Positions 32,482-45,312 of a stretch of 64,000 nt of DNA are shown here, piece by piece. The DNA lies in the NCBI RefSeq assembly GCF_019320115.1, contig NC_089587.1:83201603-83265602 (forward strand). The letters are read 5' to 3'. Made by a program: the position numbers and the translations under genes. Under the pieces are notes generated by a model, which worked only from the letters and a program-made list of their open reading frames with translations, was not told the DNA's origin and made no database searches. This DNA comes from Miscanthus floridulus (taxonomy: Eukaryota; Streptophyta; Magnoliopsida; Poales; Poaceae). How positions within the stretch are numbered: position 1 is the first letter of the stretch; each line of letters opens with the position of its first letter.

Positions 32482-35400
32482 TATGGTAGAACCGTTCGAA
32501 ATAGCACATATTCGAAGACGATCGTCTTCCACTAGACACTAAGCACCCTGAAAGCAAGCTACATCGAGTGGATTCCGTCGAGCACACCCCGAGAGAGAAC
32601 TCGAATAATCCACGTTTTCCTTCAAGATCCAATAATAAGAACAAGTTTACAATACTTAGTACATTCCATACAACCAGAGTTCTTACAAATACATTATTAC
32701 AATACCAAGTTCAGAGTGCGGAATTTAAACAGTCGAATTAAGATAAACGTCTATCGATAATATATAAGGATCCGTCTGTACCCACTAGAAGAATCCTTCA
32801 CACAACAGCTACTCCTCAAGCTGCACCTACAACAGGGATAAATAAACCCTGAGTACACAATATACTCGCAAGACTTATCTGACTTGTGAGAATAATTTCT
32901 CGACTCCAAAGGATATGATAAGCTTTATAGTTTGCTGGGTTTTCTTTTTATGGAAAGCAATACTAGTAGTGAATCCTTATGTATGTTTCTTATTAGCAGT
33001 CATAATTAGTTCATTATCTAACCATTCTAGGTAAGTACATGTTCTACTTTCAAGAGTTGAGCAAACAGATCTATTTCACCATCTTTCATCTTTCAGTTCT
33101 TACTATGATGCTAGATCGTAGACAAGTTATACCAGATTGTCTGGTGATTCGCGAATCAATGTGCCCAGCTGAGTACCCCGAAACATCCCGCTTGTACCCC
33201 ATGCACAAGCAAGACCAACTCATCACTCTCCTGTCAAGGGATCTAGGTCTATGTCCAAACTTAGACTCCAAGCCCCCACACCTGAGTCCCAGACTCAGTG
33301 TGGTGCTTAGACCTCCACCATCTCTGCCTCCAATCAGTCGGTCTAGAAATAGCCAGAACTCACGGCAAGAGAGCAACGAGCCTTCCCTGCTCCCATAAAT
33401 AAGTATGTGCTCAGGATAATAAGTCTATGACCTGACTAGAATCTAATGCAACGGCTGGTCCTTAATCGACATGGATAGGAAAAACAGTATAACCAAGTTA
33501 TGCCCCGTTGGCCGCGGGACACAACCCTTTACACTCACCAATACCCATACCATATCCCTGTCCGGTCTCTATTTTCTTTCACCATTTTATCATGAGAGTG
33601 TTAATAATAATCACCTATTGTGAGCAACGCCAGATTACTCACGCTACCAAAAAAAACCTAAGCATAGCAGCTACTCGACCTAAGCTAGTAGGACTCATAA
33701 GTAGGTATATCTATGCATATAGTTTCCATAAAATGCCTATAACATAAATGCACATCACACACATATATATCTAGTGATTATTCAAAATAAGGGTTATGCA
33801 TCGGAGTTTGCTTTGGGCAGACGTGGTGTTAGTAAAGTCAGCAGTTGGTGGCTCTGGGGCTCCCTCCTGGACGAGGATCACCTCCCCGTACTCCTTGATT
33901 ATCTCCTCGTACTCCGACTCACCCACGGTCACGAACTCTACCAACTTGTTATCTATATGCATGAAATGATGATGCAACACTTAGTAATAAAGCAACAACA
34001 ACTCTAAAAATAAGAATACATTTATCAAGCTACTAAGCTAGCTCTAATGACTAAGACGTTAAGTTACCTATCCTTCCCACTAAACAGGTATGAAACATTC
34101 TACGTATTATCTTAGCAACTAAAGGCATCCTTATTCTTATTACTGATTTAATATATATACTAAAACAAGGAGTACTTAGCTACCCCATTTCTCAACCTAT
34201 TCTCAGGCTACAAAAATTACAGTGAGCACATAATAATCTAATAAACCTACTCTAAACATTTCAAAGCTAGCATTTCTACCCTTTCATCATAAAAATTCAT
34301 TCTCTAAGTAATCATAATAATAACAAGCATTCTAAAATAAATAAAGTAACCCTAAAAATACCATAGAACTATATGAACTAAATATACTAACAGATAGATC
34401 ACATATTTAGGAATCTAACAAAATTTATTCATAATTTTTGGACACCTACATGATTTTATATAATTTACTAAAGATCAGCTCATAACTAAATTAAAAAAAC
34501 ATTTACTAATTCCCTAGAAAAAAAGGAAACCAATTCCTTCGCGCGGCCCGCAACGCGTGACCCACGTGGCACAGCGCACGTGTGAGCGTGGCCCACTAAC
34601 GAGCAGCGTGGCCCACACACGCGTGAAGGTTGCTCGCAGCGGAGGAGCCCACGTGCGCTGGTACTTTTGTGAAAACACCCCCACTCTATCTGCTATTCAC
34701 ACAACTACTATACAGCCTATTCCAACAGTCGGCACTTAAGCAAAATAGCCCTCGCAACAACTCTTCTTTACAATGGCTAGGTCCTCAGGCCACCCCCATG
34801 CGCACCGGCGCGGCAACGATGGCACTGGACAGCCACACCGACCATCCGGGCCCCTCTCCACCTCCTCTAAGGGACCGATGCCCACCTAGGTATAGACACA
34901 AATCGATGGGTGGTGAAGAGGTGAGCGGGGACATGTCTAGGAGCTCCCTCCATGGTGGTGGACACCCTGCAGCGGCGGCAGCCGTGTTCTAGAGAGCCTT
35001 GTTACAACAGAGGTGATAGAACCAATGGGTGGGCATCAGCAACTCACCCCGCAGCTATCTGTGACGGTAGCTTGACGGAGGATGGACCGAGCGTGTCTGG
35101 CCACGAGCACACGGTAAGCCCAACGATGGACTATGGTGGCGTGACCGCCTTAGCTACGCCGAGAAAGCAGTAGCAGAGCAAGTGGGGTGCACAGGGTGTA
35201 GAAGGAATCAAGGCAAAGGTAACGGTGCCACATAATTAGATGCTAAAGCTCTATGAAGGGGGTGCTCTATACTAGCTTGAATTTGGCCATAAGATGACCG
35301 GCGAGGGGGAAAACTCCAAATTGGAGCTCGGCATCGCACGGCTGTGGCAGCGGGCAGGCTTGGTGCATAGCTAGGTTCCTAATCGAGCCTCAGGCGAGCG

Positions 35401-36546
35401 CAATTACCCTAGAGGTGACCAAGCGCTGTGGTTTTAGCTTTAGCGTGGCTCGGTCGTGCTGGCGCGACGCCATTCAAAGCGGTGGTGGTTGGGAAGCATG
35501 GCAGGACGCTTGCCACTTAATTGAAGAGGACAAAGGCGCAACTAAGGATGACTACACATACGGGTAGAACAAGGGTGACAGTGGCAGCGGCACGGTGTGC
35601 AGAGGGGCGCTGTGCTGCCTCGGCGTGATGCGGATGTTAGGCAGAGCAGGTGCACGTGGGGGTGTCGTGGCCCTATGCGCGTAGTGCTCTCGACGGGATG
35701 ATGCGGCGTAGAGGGAACATGCGCGTGTTGGCGACAGTGGCTACTGCCATGCGATGCCACTACACCCAAGTGGAAACAACGACGACAAAGCTAGTGGAGG
35801 GCGGCACGCCTCACAACGGTGACGTGACGGCAGCGACACCAATGACCAGCGGGGCAGGGCAGTAGGGCAACGTGCAGCCACAGTGGCACCGGTAGTGGCG
35901 CCAGTAGTAGTGTGCAGCGCACCAGGCGCTCGGTCAGGGTGGCCAACGGCCCCCAGGCATGTGGTGACCACTCACTCTCGGTTGACCGGCCCAAAATGTG
36001 CAGTGCACGCTTTTTAAAGCATCAACCACGACTAAACTGTTGATCCTATCCCCAAATCACTTTAGCTATACCCAAGAGGGTATATTAGACTACAAAAACA
36101 AGCCATAATACTACCCTACTACTTAACCCAATCTCACACAATAAATTGCCAAACCTAGCAGTGTCTACCTATCGGCAAACTTCAAATTTTTTATAAGTTT
36201 TTTTGTTGAACTCTATTTCAAATTGCATTTCTAAGCTATTGGAAATCTTAGCTAGTAATATCATTTTTTGACTGCGAGTATTTCATTGTCATCTACAAAG
36301 TTTGCACTTCAAACCTTATTTAAGTATCTCATACATGTTCTATAGCATTTTTGCTTAATAAAAATTGGTTTTAAATCCTAAGTGATATAACACGACTATT
36401 GAGTTAACTTTCGTTTCGTATTTTTGTTGATCGTTTTGAGTTGTGAAAATTTATCTACACTCTTTATTACATGCATTAACACATAAACATGATGCTCATA
36501 TAGTGTTTTAGTAAACGATTTCTGGTGTAACACCGAGGGTGTTACA
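32482..36546 (-). repeat. 3' LTR of element B
   Basis: About 4065 bp. On the minus strand it starts TGTAACACCCTCGG at 36546. The far end is placed by aligning 32482-32530 with the 5' LTR end at 45313-45360 (shared CGTCTTCCACTAGACACTAAG). The terminal CA is degenerate here. The two-hairpin module is at 32828-32878. Open frames such as 33039-33398, 34630-34992 and 35542-35769 are incidental. Confidence 0.82.
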
Positions 36547-36585
36547 AATCTACCCCCCTAAAATAAAATCTTGTCCCAAGATTTT
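36547..36585 (-). other. Polypurine tract and hairpin of element B
   Basis: Read on the minus strand, a perfect 9-bp stem AAAATCTTG / CAAGATTTT with a 3-base loop (36585-36565) is followed by TTTTAGGGGGGTAGATT and the LTR. The layout matches element A at 20788-20822 with base-pair-preserving changes. Confidence 0.72.
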
Positions 36586-36645
36586 ATGTGCGTATTGTGG
36601 GGAAAAGAGATAAGAAATATATTTCCATGTAAATAGTTACCTCGG

Positions 36646-37260
36646 TTAACCAGAAAGGTGGGGATAATGCTTCAAGATATAACTTTCTTGATCCCACGTC
36701 GCTTTGTTCTCTGAGTGATTTTGCCACTGAACTTTATAGAACTTTACCACACTATTTCTAGTCACTCTTTCTTTTTCGTCCAAGATCTTGATAGGATGCT
36801 CAATATACGACAAGTCAGGTTGGAGGGGAAGTCCTTCAATTTCCATAGCTTCATCAAGGACCCGCAAACATTTCTTCAACTGGGATATGTGAAACACATT
36901 GTGTATCACTGATAAAATATCTAGAAGTTGGAGACGATAAGCAACAGGGCCACACTGCTCCAAAATCTTATATGGGCCCACATATCGATGGGCTAGCTTG
37001 CCATAGACACCAAATCGATGCACACCTCTCATGGGAGATACCTTGAGATACACATGATCACTAACTTGGAATTACAAGAGCCTTCTTCGCTTGTCTGCAT
37101 AAATTTTCTGACGACTTTGAGCTGCCTTCAAATGGCTCTAAATAATACTGACTTGTTCTTGAGCTTCTTTGATAAAATTAGGTCCAAAATATCCATGATC
37201 TCCCATTTCAACCTAGTTAAGTGGTGTCCTATATTTCTATCTATATAGAGCTTCAAAGGG
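36646..37260 (-). pseudogene. Integrase C-terminus and chromodomain-like tail of element B
   Basis: The frame 37053-36646 contains KLAHRYVGPYKILEQCGPVAY, FHISQLKKCLRV, and ILDEKERVTRNSVVKFYKVQW followed by ENKATWDQE, so the chromodomain-like part is more complete than in element A. The preceding 37260-37054 encodes the end of the integrase core in disrupted frames. Confidence 0.8.
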
Positions 37261-37960
37261 TGCCATACGAATGCTTCCTTGATAGCTATTGTTGTAAGAA
37301 AACTCAGCTAAGTTCAAGCATTCATCCCACTTCTTAGGAAAAGAAATAACACAAGTTCTCAACATATCCTTAAGTACCTAATTTACCCTTTCTGTTTGAC
37401 CATCAGTTTGCGGATGATAAGCTGAACTTCTAAGGAGACTAGTACCAAGACATTCCTAGAGTTGCTTCCAAAAATGAGAGACAAAGACTGACCCTCTATC
37501 AGAGACAATGGTAAGAGGAACTCCATGTAGGGTCACAATCTGATCAAAATACAACTTGGCATACTTTTTGGCTAAATATCTGGTATCCACCGAGAGAAAA
37601 TGAGCAGACTTGGTAAGGCAATCCATAATGACCCAAATAGAGTTATAGCCCTTGGACGTGCAGGGTAAACCCATAATGAAATCCATAAAAATATCTTCCC
37701 ATTTCTAAATAGGGATAGGCAAGGGCTGTAAAAATCCAGGTGTACGCATGTGGTCTACCTTAACTCTTCCACAAGTATCGCACTCCGTGACATACTTGGT
37801 GATATCCTGCTTCATATTGGACCACTAATACAACTGACGCAAATCATAACACTTTACTACCAGGATGGATGGACAACTTGGAAGTATGGGCCTCATCCAA
37901 AACCTTCCTCCTAAGCTCCTCATTTGACGGAACCACCAATCTGTTCTTGAACCTCACTAC
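37261..37960 (-). pseudogene. Integrase core of element B
   Basis: The frame 37686-37456 has MDFIMGLPCTSKGYNSIWVI, FDQIVTLHGVPLTIVSDRGS and FVSHFW, so the first two catalytic aspartates are visible. The Glu-containing segment (TDGQTERVN type) lies around 37380-37420 in another frame. The HHCC zinc end is near 37860-37720 and broken. Confidence 0.82.
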
Positions 37961-38620
37961 CCCTTGGTCATCAATACTAAAATGAGGACTATGTCCTTCG
38001 TCAATCAACTTCTTTATGTGAGGAATTCCTAAAGTATCCTGCCTTTGCTCACTAATAATTTGCTTAATTAAATTCGAGACTAGAGCAATGTGAGCTAGCA
38101 CCTCAGCATGGTTGAGAGACAAAGGTGCTTCTTCAACTTGATACGACTTCCGGCTCAGAGCAACGACTACCACATTAGTTTTTTCAAGATGGTAATGAAC
38201 TTCTAAATTGTAGTCCTTGATTAGCTCCAACCATCTCTGTTGCCTCATGTTCAGCTCAGACTACGTGAAAATATATTTGAGGCTCTTATGATCCGTAAAA
38301 ATATGTACTTTATTTCTCAACAAATAATGCCTCTAAATCTTTAGAGCATGCACCACCACAGCCAGCTCTAAATCATGGGTGAGACAATTCACCTCGTGCT
38401 TTTTCAGCTGGCGTGAAGCATAAGCTATCACATGCCCATCCTGCATAAACACGCATCCTAGTCCAATCCTTGATGCATCACAATACACATCAAATGGCCT
38501 GTTAATATCTGGTTGAGCAAGAACAATTGCAGAGGTAAGAAATTTCTTTAGGGCTTGGAAATTTTCTTCACAAGCCAGACTCCATACAAACTTGACATCT
38601 TTCTAGAGCAGCTTGGTCAT
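37961..38620 (-). pseudogene. RNase H region of element B
   Basis: The frame 38248-37844 begins [25 protein letters not shown] and ALSRKSY, the RNase H C-terminal end. The earlier RNase H motifs (ITYASRQL, HDLELA, IDHKSL types) are in broken frames up to 38600. Confidence 0.75.
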
Positions 38621-39700
38621 CGGCTGAGCTATTTTGGAGAAGTCGGGAATGAAGCATCGATAATAACCAGCAAGACCAAGGAACTGATGGATCTAATGCA
38701 CTGACTTGGGAGACTTCCAATTTAATACATCCTACACCTTACTTGGGTCTACTGAGATACCTTTAGGTGTCAAAACATGTCCCAAAAACTACACTTGATC
38801 TAACCAAAACTCACACTTGCTGAATTTGGCATACAGCTTGTGTTCCCTTAATCGAATTAGTATTATCCAAAGATGTTGTGCATGCTCTTCTTTGTTCTTG
38901 AAGTATATCAAAATATCATTAATGAACACCACTACAAACTTATCCAACTCTGGCATAAAGACCGAATTCATAAGATATATGAAGAATGCAGGAGCATTGG
39001 TGAGACCAAAGGACATGACTAGGTACTCATACAGCCCATACCTAGTAGCAAAAGCTATCTTTGGTATATCTTGTGGCTGGATCTTAATTTAATAATACCC
39101 AGAACGAAGATCAATCTTGGAAAATACCTTGACACTAGCTAGTTTATCGAACAAAGTATCAATACAAGGTAAAGGATACTTGTTCTTAATGGTTACCGCA
39201 TTGAGAGGGCGGTAATCCACACACATCCAAAGAGTGCCATCCTTGTTCTTCACAAAAATGGTTGGACAACCCCATGGTGAAGAACTAGGACGGATAAATC
39301 ATTTTTCCAACAACTCTCCTAACTGTGTCTTCATTTCAGCCAATTCCTTCGGGGCCATGCGGTACGGGCGTCGAGAGATAGGAGCAGTGCTAGGTTCTAA
39401 CTCAATGGAGAACTCTACATCTCTATCCGATGACAACCCAGGTAGATCTTTAGGGAGACATCCAAAAACTCACAGACCATAGAAATAGAAGCAAGATCAG
39501 GAGAAGTGTCAACATGAGCATGAACTGGTAAGGCTAGATCTGAGGGCATAAGAAGAGACATCCTATCCTTAAAAGAAGAAAGCCATAACTCAATAACTCT
39601 CTGCTTAAGATCCAAGACTACCCCATATACTCGCAACTAGTTCTTGTCCAGAATTACATCAATGCCTTGCCCGGGCAGCACCATGAACTAGAGGCGGTAA
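38621..39700 (-). pseudogene. Reverse transcriptase of element B
   Basis: The frame 39016-38789 reads [20 protein letters not shown] with [11 protein letters not shown]; the catalytic box is FIND instead of FIDD, losing the first aspartate of the pair. Upstream pieces ([10 protein letters not shown] type near 39215; [16 protein letters not shown] near 39490-39415) are in other frames. The enzyme is dead by both frame and active-site damage. Confidence 0.8.
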
Positions 39701-40010
39701 GTGTGAGTGGCTAGCACTAATCCAACTATGTCCATCCGAGTATTAACGCACAACTGTGCACCTGGAGTACTAATTCTATAGGCAATAGGTATAGCCATAA
39801 GAGATATATTATGCCTCTATGCAAACCCATGCTCATGAATGAATGTGATGCACCAGAATCAAACAATACATATATTGGATGGGAATTAATGGTAAACATA
39901 CCAGCCATCACCGGTTCATTCTATAGAATTTCCTCAGCCTCAGTGAAGTTAACTTGCCCAGAGTGACTTACTAGCACCTTTTTCTTGATAATTGTTCATT
40001 TGATTAGACG
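39701..40010 (-). pseudogene. Aspartic protease remnant of element B
   Basis: The frame 39911-39726 has MMAGMFTINSHPIYVLFDSGASHSF-type sequence with the DSGAS catalytic motif. The downstream flap and IGMDW-type block is broken. Confidence 0.8.
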
Positions 40011-40014
40011 GGGG

Positions 40015-40174
40015 TTAGCTAAGGGCAGAGCAGACTATGCAGGCTGGTTCTGTGGACACTCCTAAGCATAGTGGCCCTCCTTGCCACACTTGAAACAAGC
40101 ACCGGGCTTGTTCCCCTATCCCTGACGTGGTGGGACCTGTTGTCCCTAAGGCTATTGTTGTTGTTGTTGTACCG
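40015..40174 (-). pseudogene. Nucleocapsid zinc knuckle of element B gag
   Basis: Read on the minus strand near 40115-40060 the residues C-F-K-C-G-K-E-G-H-Y-A-stop-E-C form a CX2CX4HX4C knuckle with a stop inside (TAG where CAG is expected). A Q-rich stretch precedes it up to the insertion point of the solo LTR. Confidence 0.75.
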
Positions 40175-43100
40175 GCTGATGTGGCAGAACCTCCTAAATT
40201 ATAGGACCCACATGCACTTGTCACTGTCCAATGACCTTTGACAACTATGCATATGTTCCTAGTAACTTAAGAAGTATGTCGGGTGTCCTCGGGGAACCCC
40301 GAATCATCCACAATTTCCAAGTAGGATCACATTACAGAGTCATTGCAGTATTACAATATTTATTCAAATATATACATCAGAGTAAAATAGCGGAAGTCTT
40401 ACGATAATATAGTTTACAAACTAGTTGTTTCAAACCTTACAAACTAAGTTCGATAAGTATTACAAACCATAGTAGTAGTGGAGTTCATAATTAACATAAA
40501 CATAACACACAAAATAAGCATCCTGCCTAAGGATCACACGTTCACTTATCGTCATCGACCTGAACAACAGTCATACAGCAAGGTCCAAAACAGACCTGCT
40601 CATGAGGCTCACCTACAACAAGGGTCAACGAACCCTGAGTACAAAAGTACTCAACAAGACTTAACCGAAATAAAAACTGAGAAGACTCAGGAATGCAGGC
40701 TCAGGGATTCAAGGTTTGGCTTTAGCAATAATCAAAGTTCTTTTGCGTAAAAGCTTTTTAACAAATTCTTTACTTTAACATGTAAAACTTTATAAGTACC
40801 ACATATGAATCTACCATGATCCGTAATGAGATCATGAACTTCGTATCAATCTCTTTCTCAAACCTTTCTCAAGTTCTAGTTATTAAACTATGATGATGAA
40901 CAGTGAGTTGAGTATCCATAACCGAGGAGCAACGACGATTCGAACCGATTAAAAACCCATCTGAGGATTCCAGACCACATGACATATGCAGGTCCCCAAC
41001 TTACATATATCAACCTATTCTTGGATCCTCTAAAATAAGAATGGGTCCGTGCCACCCGAGAATACAGTACTCCACTAATCTGGCCTAATGCCACATGGGT
41101 ACATGCTATTCTCTCCATCTCTCTACTTCCAGTGCACGATTAGTCATTCTCGTAATAGAATCACCAAGTTAAGGCTTACCGGAGTATGTGGTTAGTACTA
41201 CAAAGTCTCATCTCATGCAATTCTCTCCATCTCTCTACTCCCAGTGCGCGATTAGTTATTCTCGTAATAGAATCGCCAAGTTAAGGCTTACCGGAGTATA
41301 TGGTTAGTACTACAAAGTCTCAGCAAAAAAAATTCAACAACGGACGGACCTTAATCGACACAGGCGGAAAGAAGCCGCTCACAAGACCTCCATGTCTTGT
41401 GGCTCTCACACACCGAGTCCGCCCGATCTAGATTTATTACTTCCATGCTCATATCTCATGATAACATAAGTAACTAAAGATCCATTTAAAATTCTCAGGT
41501 GACAGGTAATCACCCTACTAAGCATGACTAAGCATATCTAGACATTTACGATTAAAACAGATAATCAAGGTAGATATGAAAAAACAAGGTTGGTAATGCA
41601 CCAATTAGGTTTCCACTTGACTCCTAATCACTTAATGCAGTATAGAAAAGCAAAAGAGATAAAATTTGTAAAACATAAGATAGGGTTAAATGCATCTGGG
41701 GCTTGCCTCCGTTGATGGAAAAGTTAGGTTCCTACGACGTTCCACAAGTATCAGGTCTGACCTCAACAGGCGGATTAACCTCCTCCGCAACTTGATTAAC
41801 TACCACGTATTCACCTTCGTTCACTATACATAGTAACAATGCCATGTTTAACATGATGCAGAATACGAAACATGATGCTCAATGATGTATGCAAAATTAA
41901 CAATTCGGATACAACTTTCCTTTGCGGTACAGTTGCAAGTCAAGCTTAACTAAATCTTTTTCATAACACATACATCACTTGCCAAGGATCATTATCAACT
42001 AATGACCCAAGGTCATCACTCAATCCAAAATTCCAAACAAAACCTAAATCATTAAAGGTTACTATTTGCTTTTATGAATTAGTTATTTAATTCAAAATTA
42101 TGAAATAAATCAACTTATTCCAATTGAGCTCAAAATTTTAGTAAAGATTCATCACATGATAAGTAAGTGTCAAAACAAATTTCATAATTTTTGGATAATT
42201 AATTAAGCCTAGAAAAATCATGGAAATCCATTTATTAATTAATTGAGCAATTTTCATCACATTCAAAAAGTACTGTAAATCAATATTTCATATTTTTCCT
42301 AAATAATATTCATCACAGAGAGGTCACACAAAAATTTTCATAATTTTTGGAGCTCTAAATAAATCTACACAAAAATAACAAAAATAGACACTATTCATTC
42401 AAATCTGAAAAATAAAAATTCATTTTGAACTACACAGTCGCTGACATACGGGACCCACTTGTCATCCCTAACCTTCAGCTTTGACTTCGACGGCGACAAC
42501 GCTGACCGACACAAACTTGCCGATGGTGAGTCCAACGGCGATGGCCAAGGTACCAAAACAATTACCATGACTAGGTGTATCGATTGAAGGCATTTACTTA
42601 AGCTATTACAGCATGATTCAAGGCTGACGCTGGCCATGGCGGATGCAACACCATGGCGGTGCTACGCCAGCAAAACAAGGCTAGTAGAGATCAAACAAAA
42701 GACACGGGAAGGTTCAGCAGCTCACCATGAACACGTTGGAGCAAAGAACGAGACCGGAGAAGCTACGGTGACGCGGGTCGACGTTGACAGTGGTCATGGC
42801 GGAGCAGACTTCATCGACGGCGGCGTTCCAGCGACTGCAGTGGGCAAAACGAGCAAGCAACAGGTCATAAAGCATCATGGGAACAAGACGGAGCTGACGG
42901 CATACCAAGCACGAGTAGAGATAGACCGTGGAGCTCTGGCCACGGCAAAGCACGCTCGACGGAGATGCTGCCGGCCGCGAGGACGAAAGGCTGCTAGCGG
43001 CGGTTCCTGGTGGACTCAGGCAACCACAGTTGGTGGGATGGGTTCACAAGGAGGAGACGGAGCTGGAACACTACTTTGTTGAGGCTGGTTTACGCTGAGG

Positions 43101-43873
43101 AGGCGAGGTGAGCTCGACGGAGCTGAGGCGGCGGTGTCGGGAAACAGAGGAGAGAAATGAAGGTCGACGATGACGTCTGATCTTTAAAGCATGGCCAAAA
43201 GAGCGAGGAGACGACACACAGTGACCTTTACCGCACCAGCGTGAAGCCACGGGCGGCCACAGGCGTGACTGGAAGACCGAAGAAACAACGCCGACGGTGG
43301 GGCGGTGGTCGTGGTACTGTTCCTCCAAATTATAGAATTGCCATCCGTTTTAAAATTCAAATTACTCCCAAATTTGTATAACAACTCAAAATTCTCCAAA
43401 AATAAAAGTTGCTCAAAATCCAAAGTTCTATAACTTTGCTTTTATAACTACCCCCTAATTCAGTTTACATTTTGAAATGAACTTTTGAATTCAAATAGGG
43501 AATATTTAATGAATCACGCCTTTTCGAATTACTTCAAATTTTTCATAACAACTTTAAAAACTCCAAAGACAAACTTTGTAAAACTTGACAAGCTCTACAC
43601 TTTTGCTTTAAGGCTTAACCCCAAAATATGCTTAGATTTTGAAATGAGTTTTTAGGGTAGAATTTAAATGCTGAAAATCAGGGTTTTCTCGAAAATTCAA
43701 ATCCAAACCAAATTTTGAACTTGACTCAAACAATTCAATTCAACACTCATAACATAAATGTAAACTTGTTTTAGTGAATGCATATCAAAGTTTGCAATAT
43801 GACCAATGCCTTGCAATGCATATGATGACATGTTCTGTTTTTAATATTTAAACACCCGGGGTGTTACAGCTGA
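40175..43873 (-). mobile_element. Solo gypsy LTR inserted in element B gag
   Basis: The LTR spans 40180-43868; on the minus strand it starts TGTAACACCCCGGG and ends CTGCCACA. It is flanked on both sides by GCTGA (40175-40179 and 43869-43873), a perfect 5-bp target duplication, with gag continuing on both sides. There is no internal region, so it is a solo LTR left by recombination between the two LTRs of a full element. It is 3689 bp long, contains the two-hairpin module (40611-40667) and a tandem duplication (41108-41325). ORFs inside (42636-43082 and others) have no recognised domain. Confidence 0.9.
41108..41325. repeat. Tandem duplication inside the solo LTR, unit 112 bp
   Basis: 41108-41219 and 41220-41325 both run from ATTCTCTCCATCTCTCTACT to TACTACAAAGTCTCA with few differences. 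Confidence 0.85.
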
Positions 43874-44878
43874 GTAGGTGCACAGTGTTGAATGGGAGGT
43901 GCCTAGTAGGTCTGCTGAGGCTAGCAGAATGACTGCCCACCTAAAGACTGATAAGGCACCTGCCTGATAACCTGTACCTTCTAAGCCTGGGGTGACTGGA
44001 GGACCCAGTAACCACCCGCTTGTGCTTCCACTCAGCCTGAGAGTCACGCTGAAGTCCCTCCATGGTAATAGCAGCATTCATCATAAAACCAAAAGTCTAA
44101 TAGTTTTCTGTGTATAGCTCCTTCTGTAGACTGTAAGAGAGGCCACGATAGAAATGGTCCCTCTTCTTCTCTCCATATCAATGTGAGTCCCAGCATATTG
44201 TGACAGATGGTTGAACTTGTTTACATAGTCCATCACAGACATGCTCCCTTGCCTCAGGTCTAGAAACTCCACCAACTTCCTGTTTAGAACACCAGTAGGA
44301 ATGTAATACTCTTTGAAAGCAGCAGTAAACTCCTGCCAAGTCACATGGTGATCCACCGGCTGCATGGCATTAAACGTGTCCCACCATGCACTGGTAGAAC
44401 CCAATAGCTATTGCGCTACAAAGCGCACCTTCTGCTCCACAGTTATAGTGAGTAGCAGGAACTTTTGCTCTAGAATATGAAGCCAATGCTCCACATCTAA
44501 AGGCTCAGCAGTCAGCGTGAACGTTGGTGGGTGCGTCTTTAAGAAATCTTGGTAAGAATAGGGTCCCTTGGGACCATGGGCACCACCCCCGTTCCCACCA
44601 TTGCCTTTGTGGGCTCCACGAGCGAAGCCACCGATTGCCTATGCTAACAGCTCCATGGCACAGGCTGACTCGCGACGAGCAGCCAACATCTCCGCCATCA
44701 TCTCCACATGAGTCATCGGAGGCGACGGTGGCAGAGGAGGAGCTAGAAGCGGGGCCTCATGACTCTCCCCATTGTTGTTGCAAATGCCCTCACCATGACC
44801 GTTATCGCCCAGGTCTGCCCCAGCGCTGGTACTCCCACGACCAGACCTCAGGTTTATCTGTAAACCGATAAGAACCAA
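43874..44878 (-). pseudogene. gag (capsid part) of element B
   Basis: The frame 44878-44639 gives the N-terminal region with MTHVEMMAEMLAARRESA. The frame 44404-44081 gives the capsid with MGSTSAWWDTFNAM, VTWQEFTAAFKEYYIPTG and DLRQGSMSVMDYVNKFNHLSQYA, matching the retrotransposon gag family as in element A. 43874-44080 encodes the Q/P-rich linker before the solo LTR. Broken by frameshifts. Confidence 0.82.
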
Positions 44879-45297
44879 CCATTAGGGACAACCTTTCAGA
44901 TTAGGAACAAGAGATTAGAGAAATAATAAGACTTTTATTAAAGAATTCTTTTAGGTTATCCTATCAACTCACTAATCCAATTTTATACGTGTGGGAGGGG
45001 AGTTTAGTTTAAGCAAGATTCTCTTTCGTTCACTCAAGCTGGAATATAGCGGCATTCACAAAAATTTTCAACACATCGCACACTCACTTTCTGTACGCTA
45101 AAAGATTCTTACGTAGTGTAAGTTAGTGTACCTACAAAAATTTGATTAGATAAAACCAGTGTCGCTATTCTAGATAGACCATATTGCTAGGGCTTATACT
45201 TATTTACATAATTTTATCGTATCCTACTTTTCACAAAAACTTTTGTTGGTCAAATTTTAGGTTTTTAAAAGAGTTGTGAAACTCGTAAGTCATTATT
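44879..45297 (-). other. Leader of element B
   Basis: About 420 bp between primer site and gag, A/T-rich, no ORF. Unlike element A there is no extra ORF ahead of gag. Confidence 0.5.
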
Positions 45298-45310
45298 GGC
45301 TTTGGTACCA
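45298..45310 (-). other. Primer-binding site of element B
   Basis: On the minus strand TGGTACCAAAGCC follows two bases after the LTR end. It matches the Met-tRNA type TGGTATCAGAGCC with two changes, both C-to-T-type transitions or their reverse. Confidence 0.75.
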
Positions 45311-45312
45311 CC

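Noticed and set aside
42636..43328. ORFs of 148 and 85 aa in the solo LTR
   Set aside because: They lie in the GC-rich part of an LTR, with open frames on both strands and no domain.
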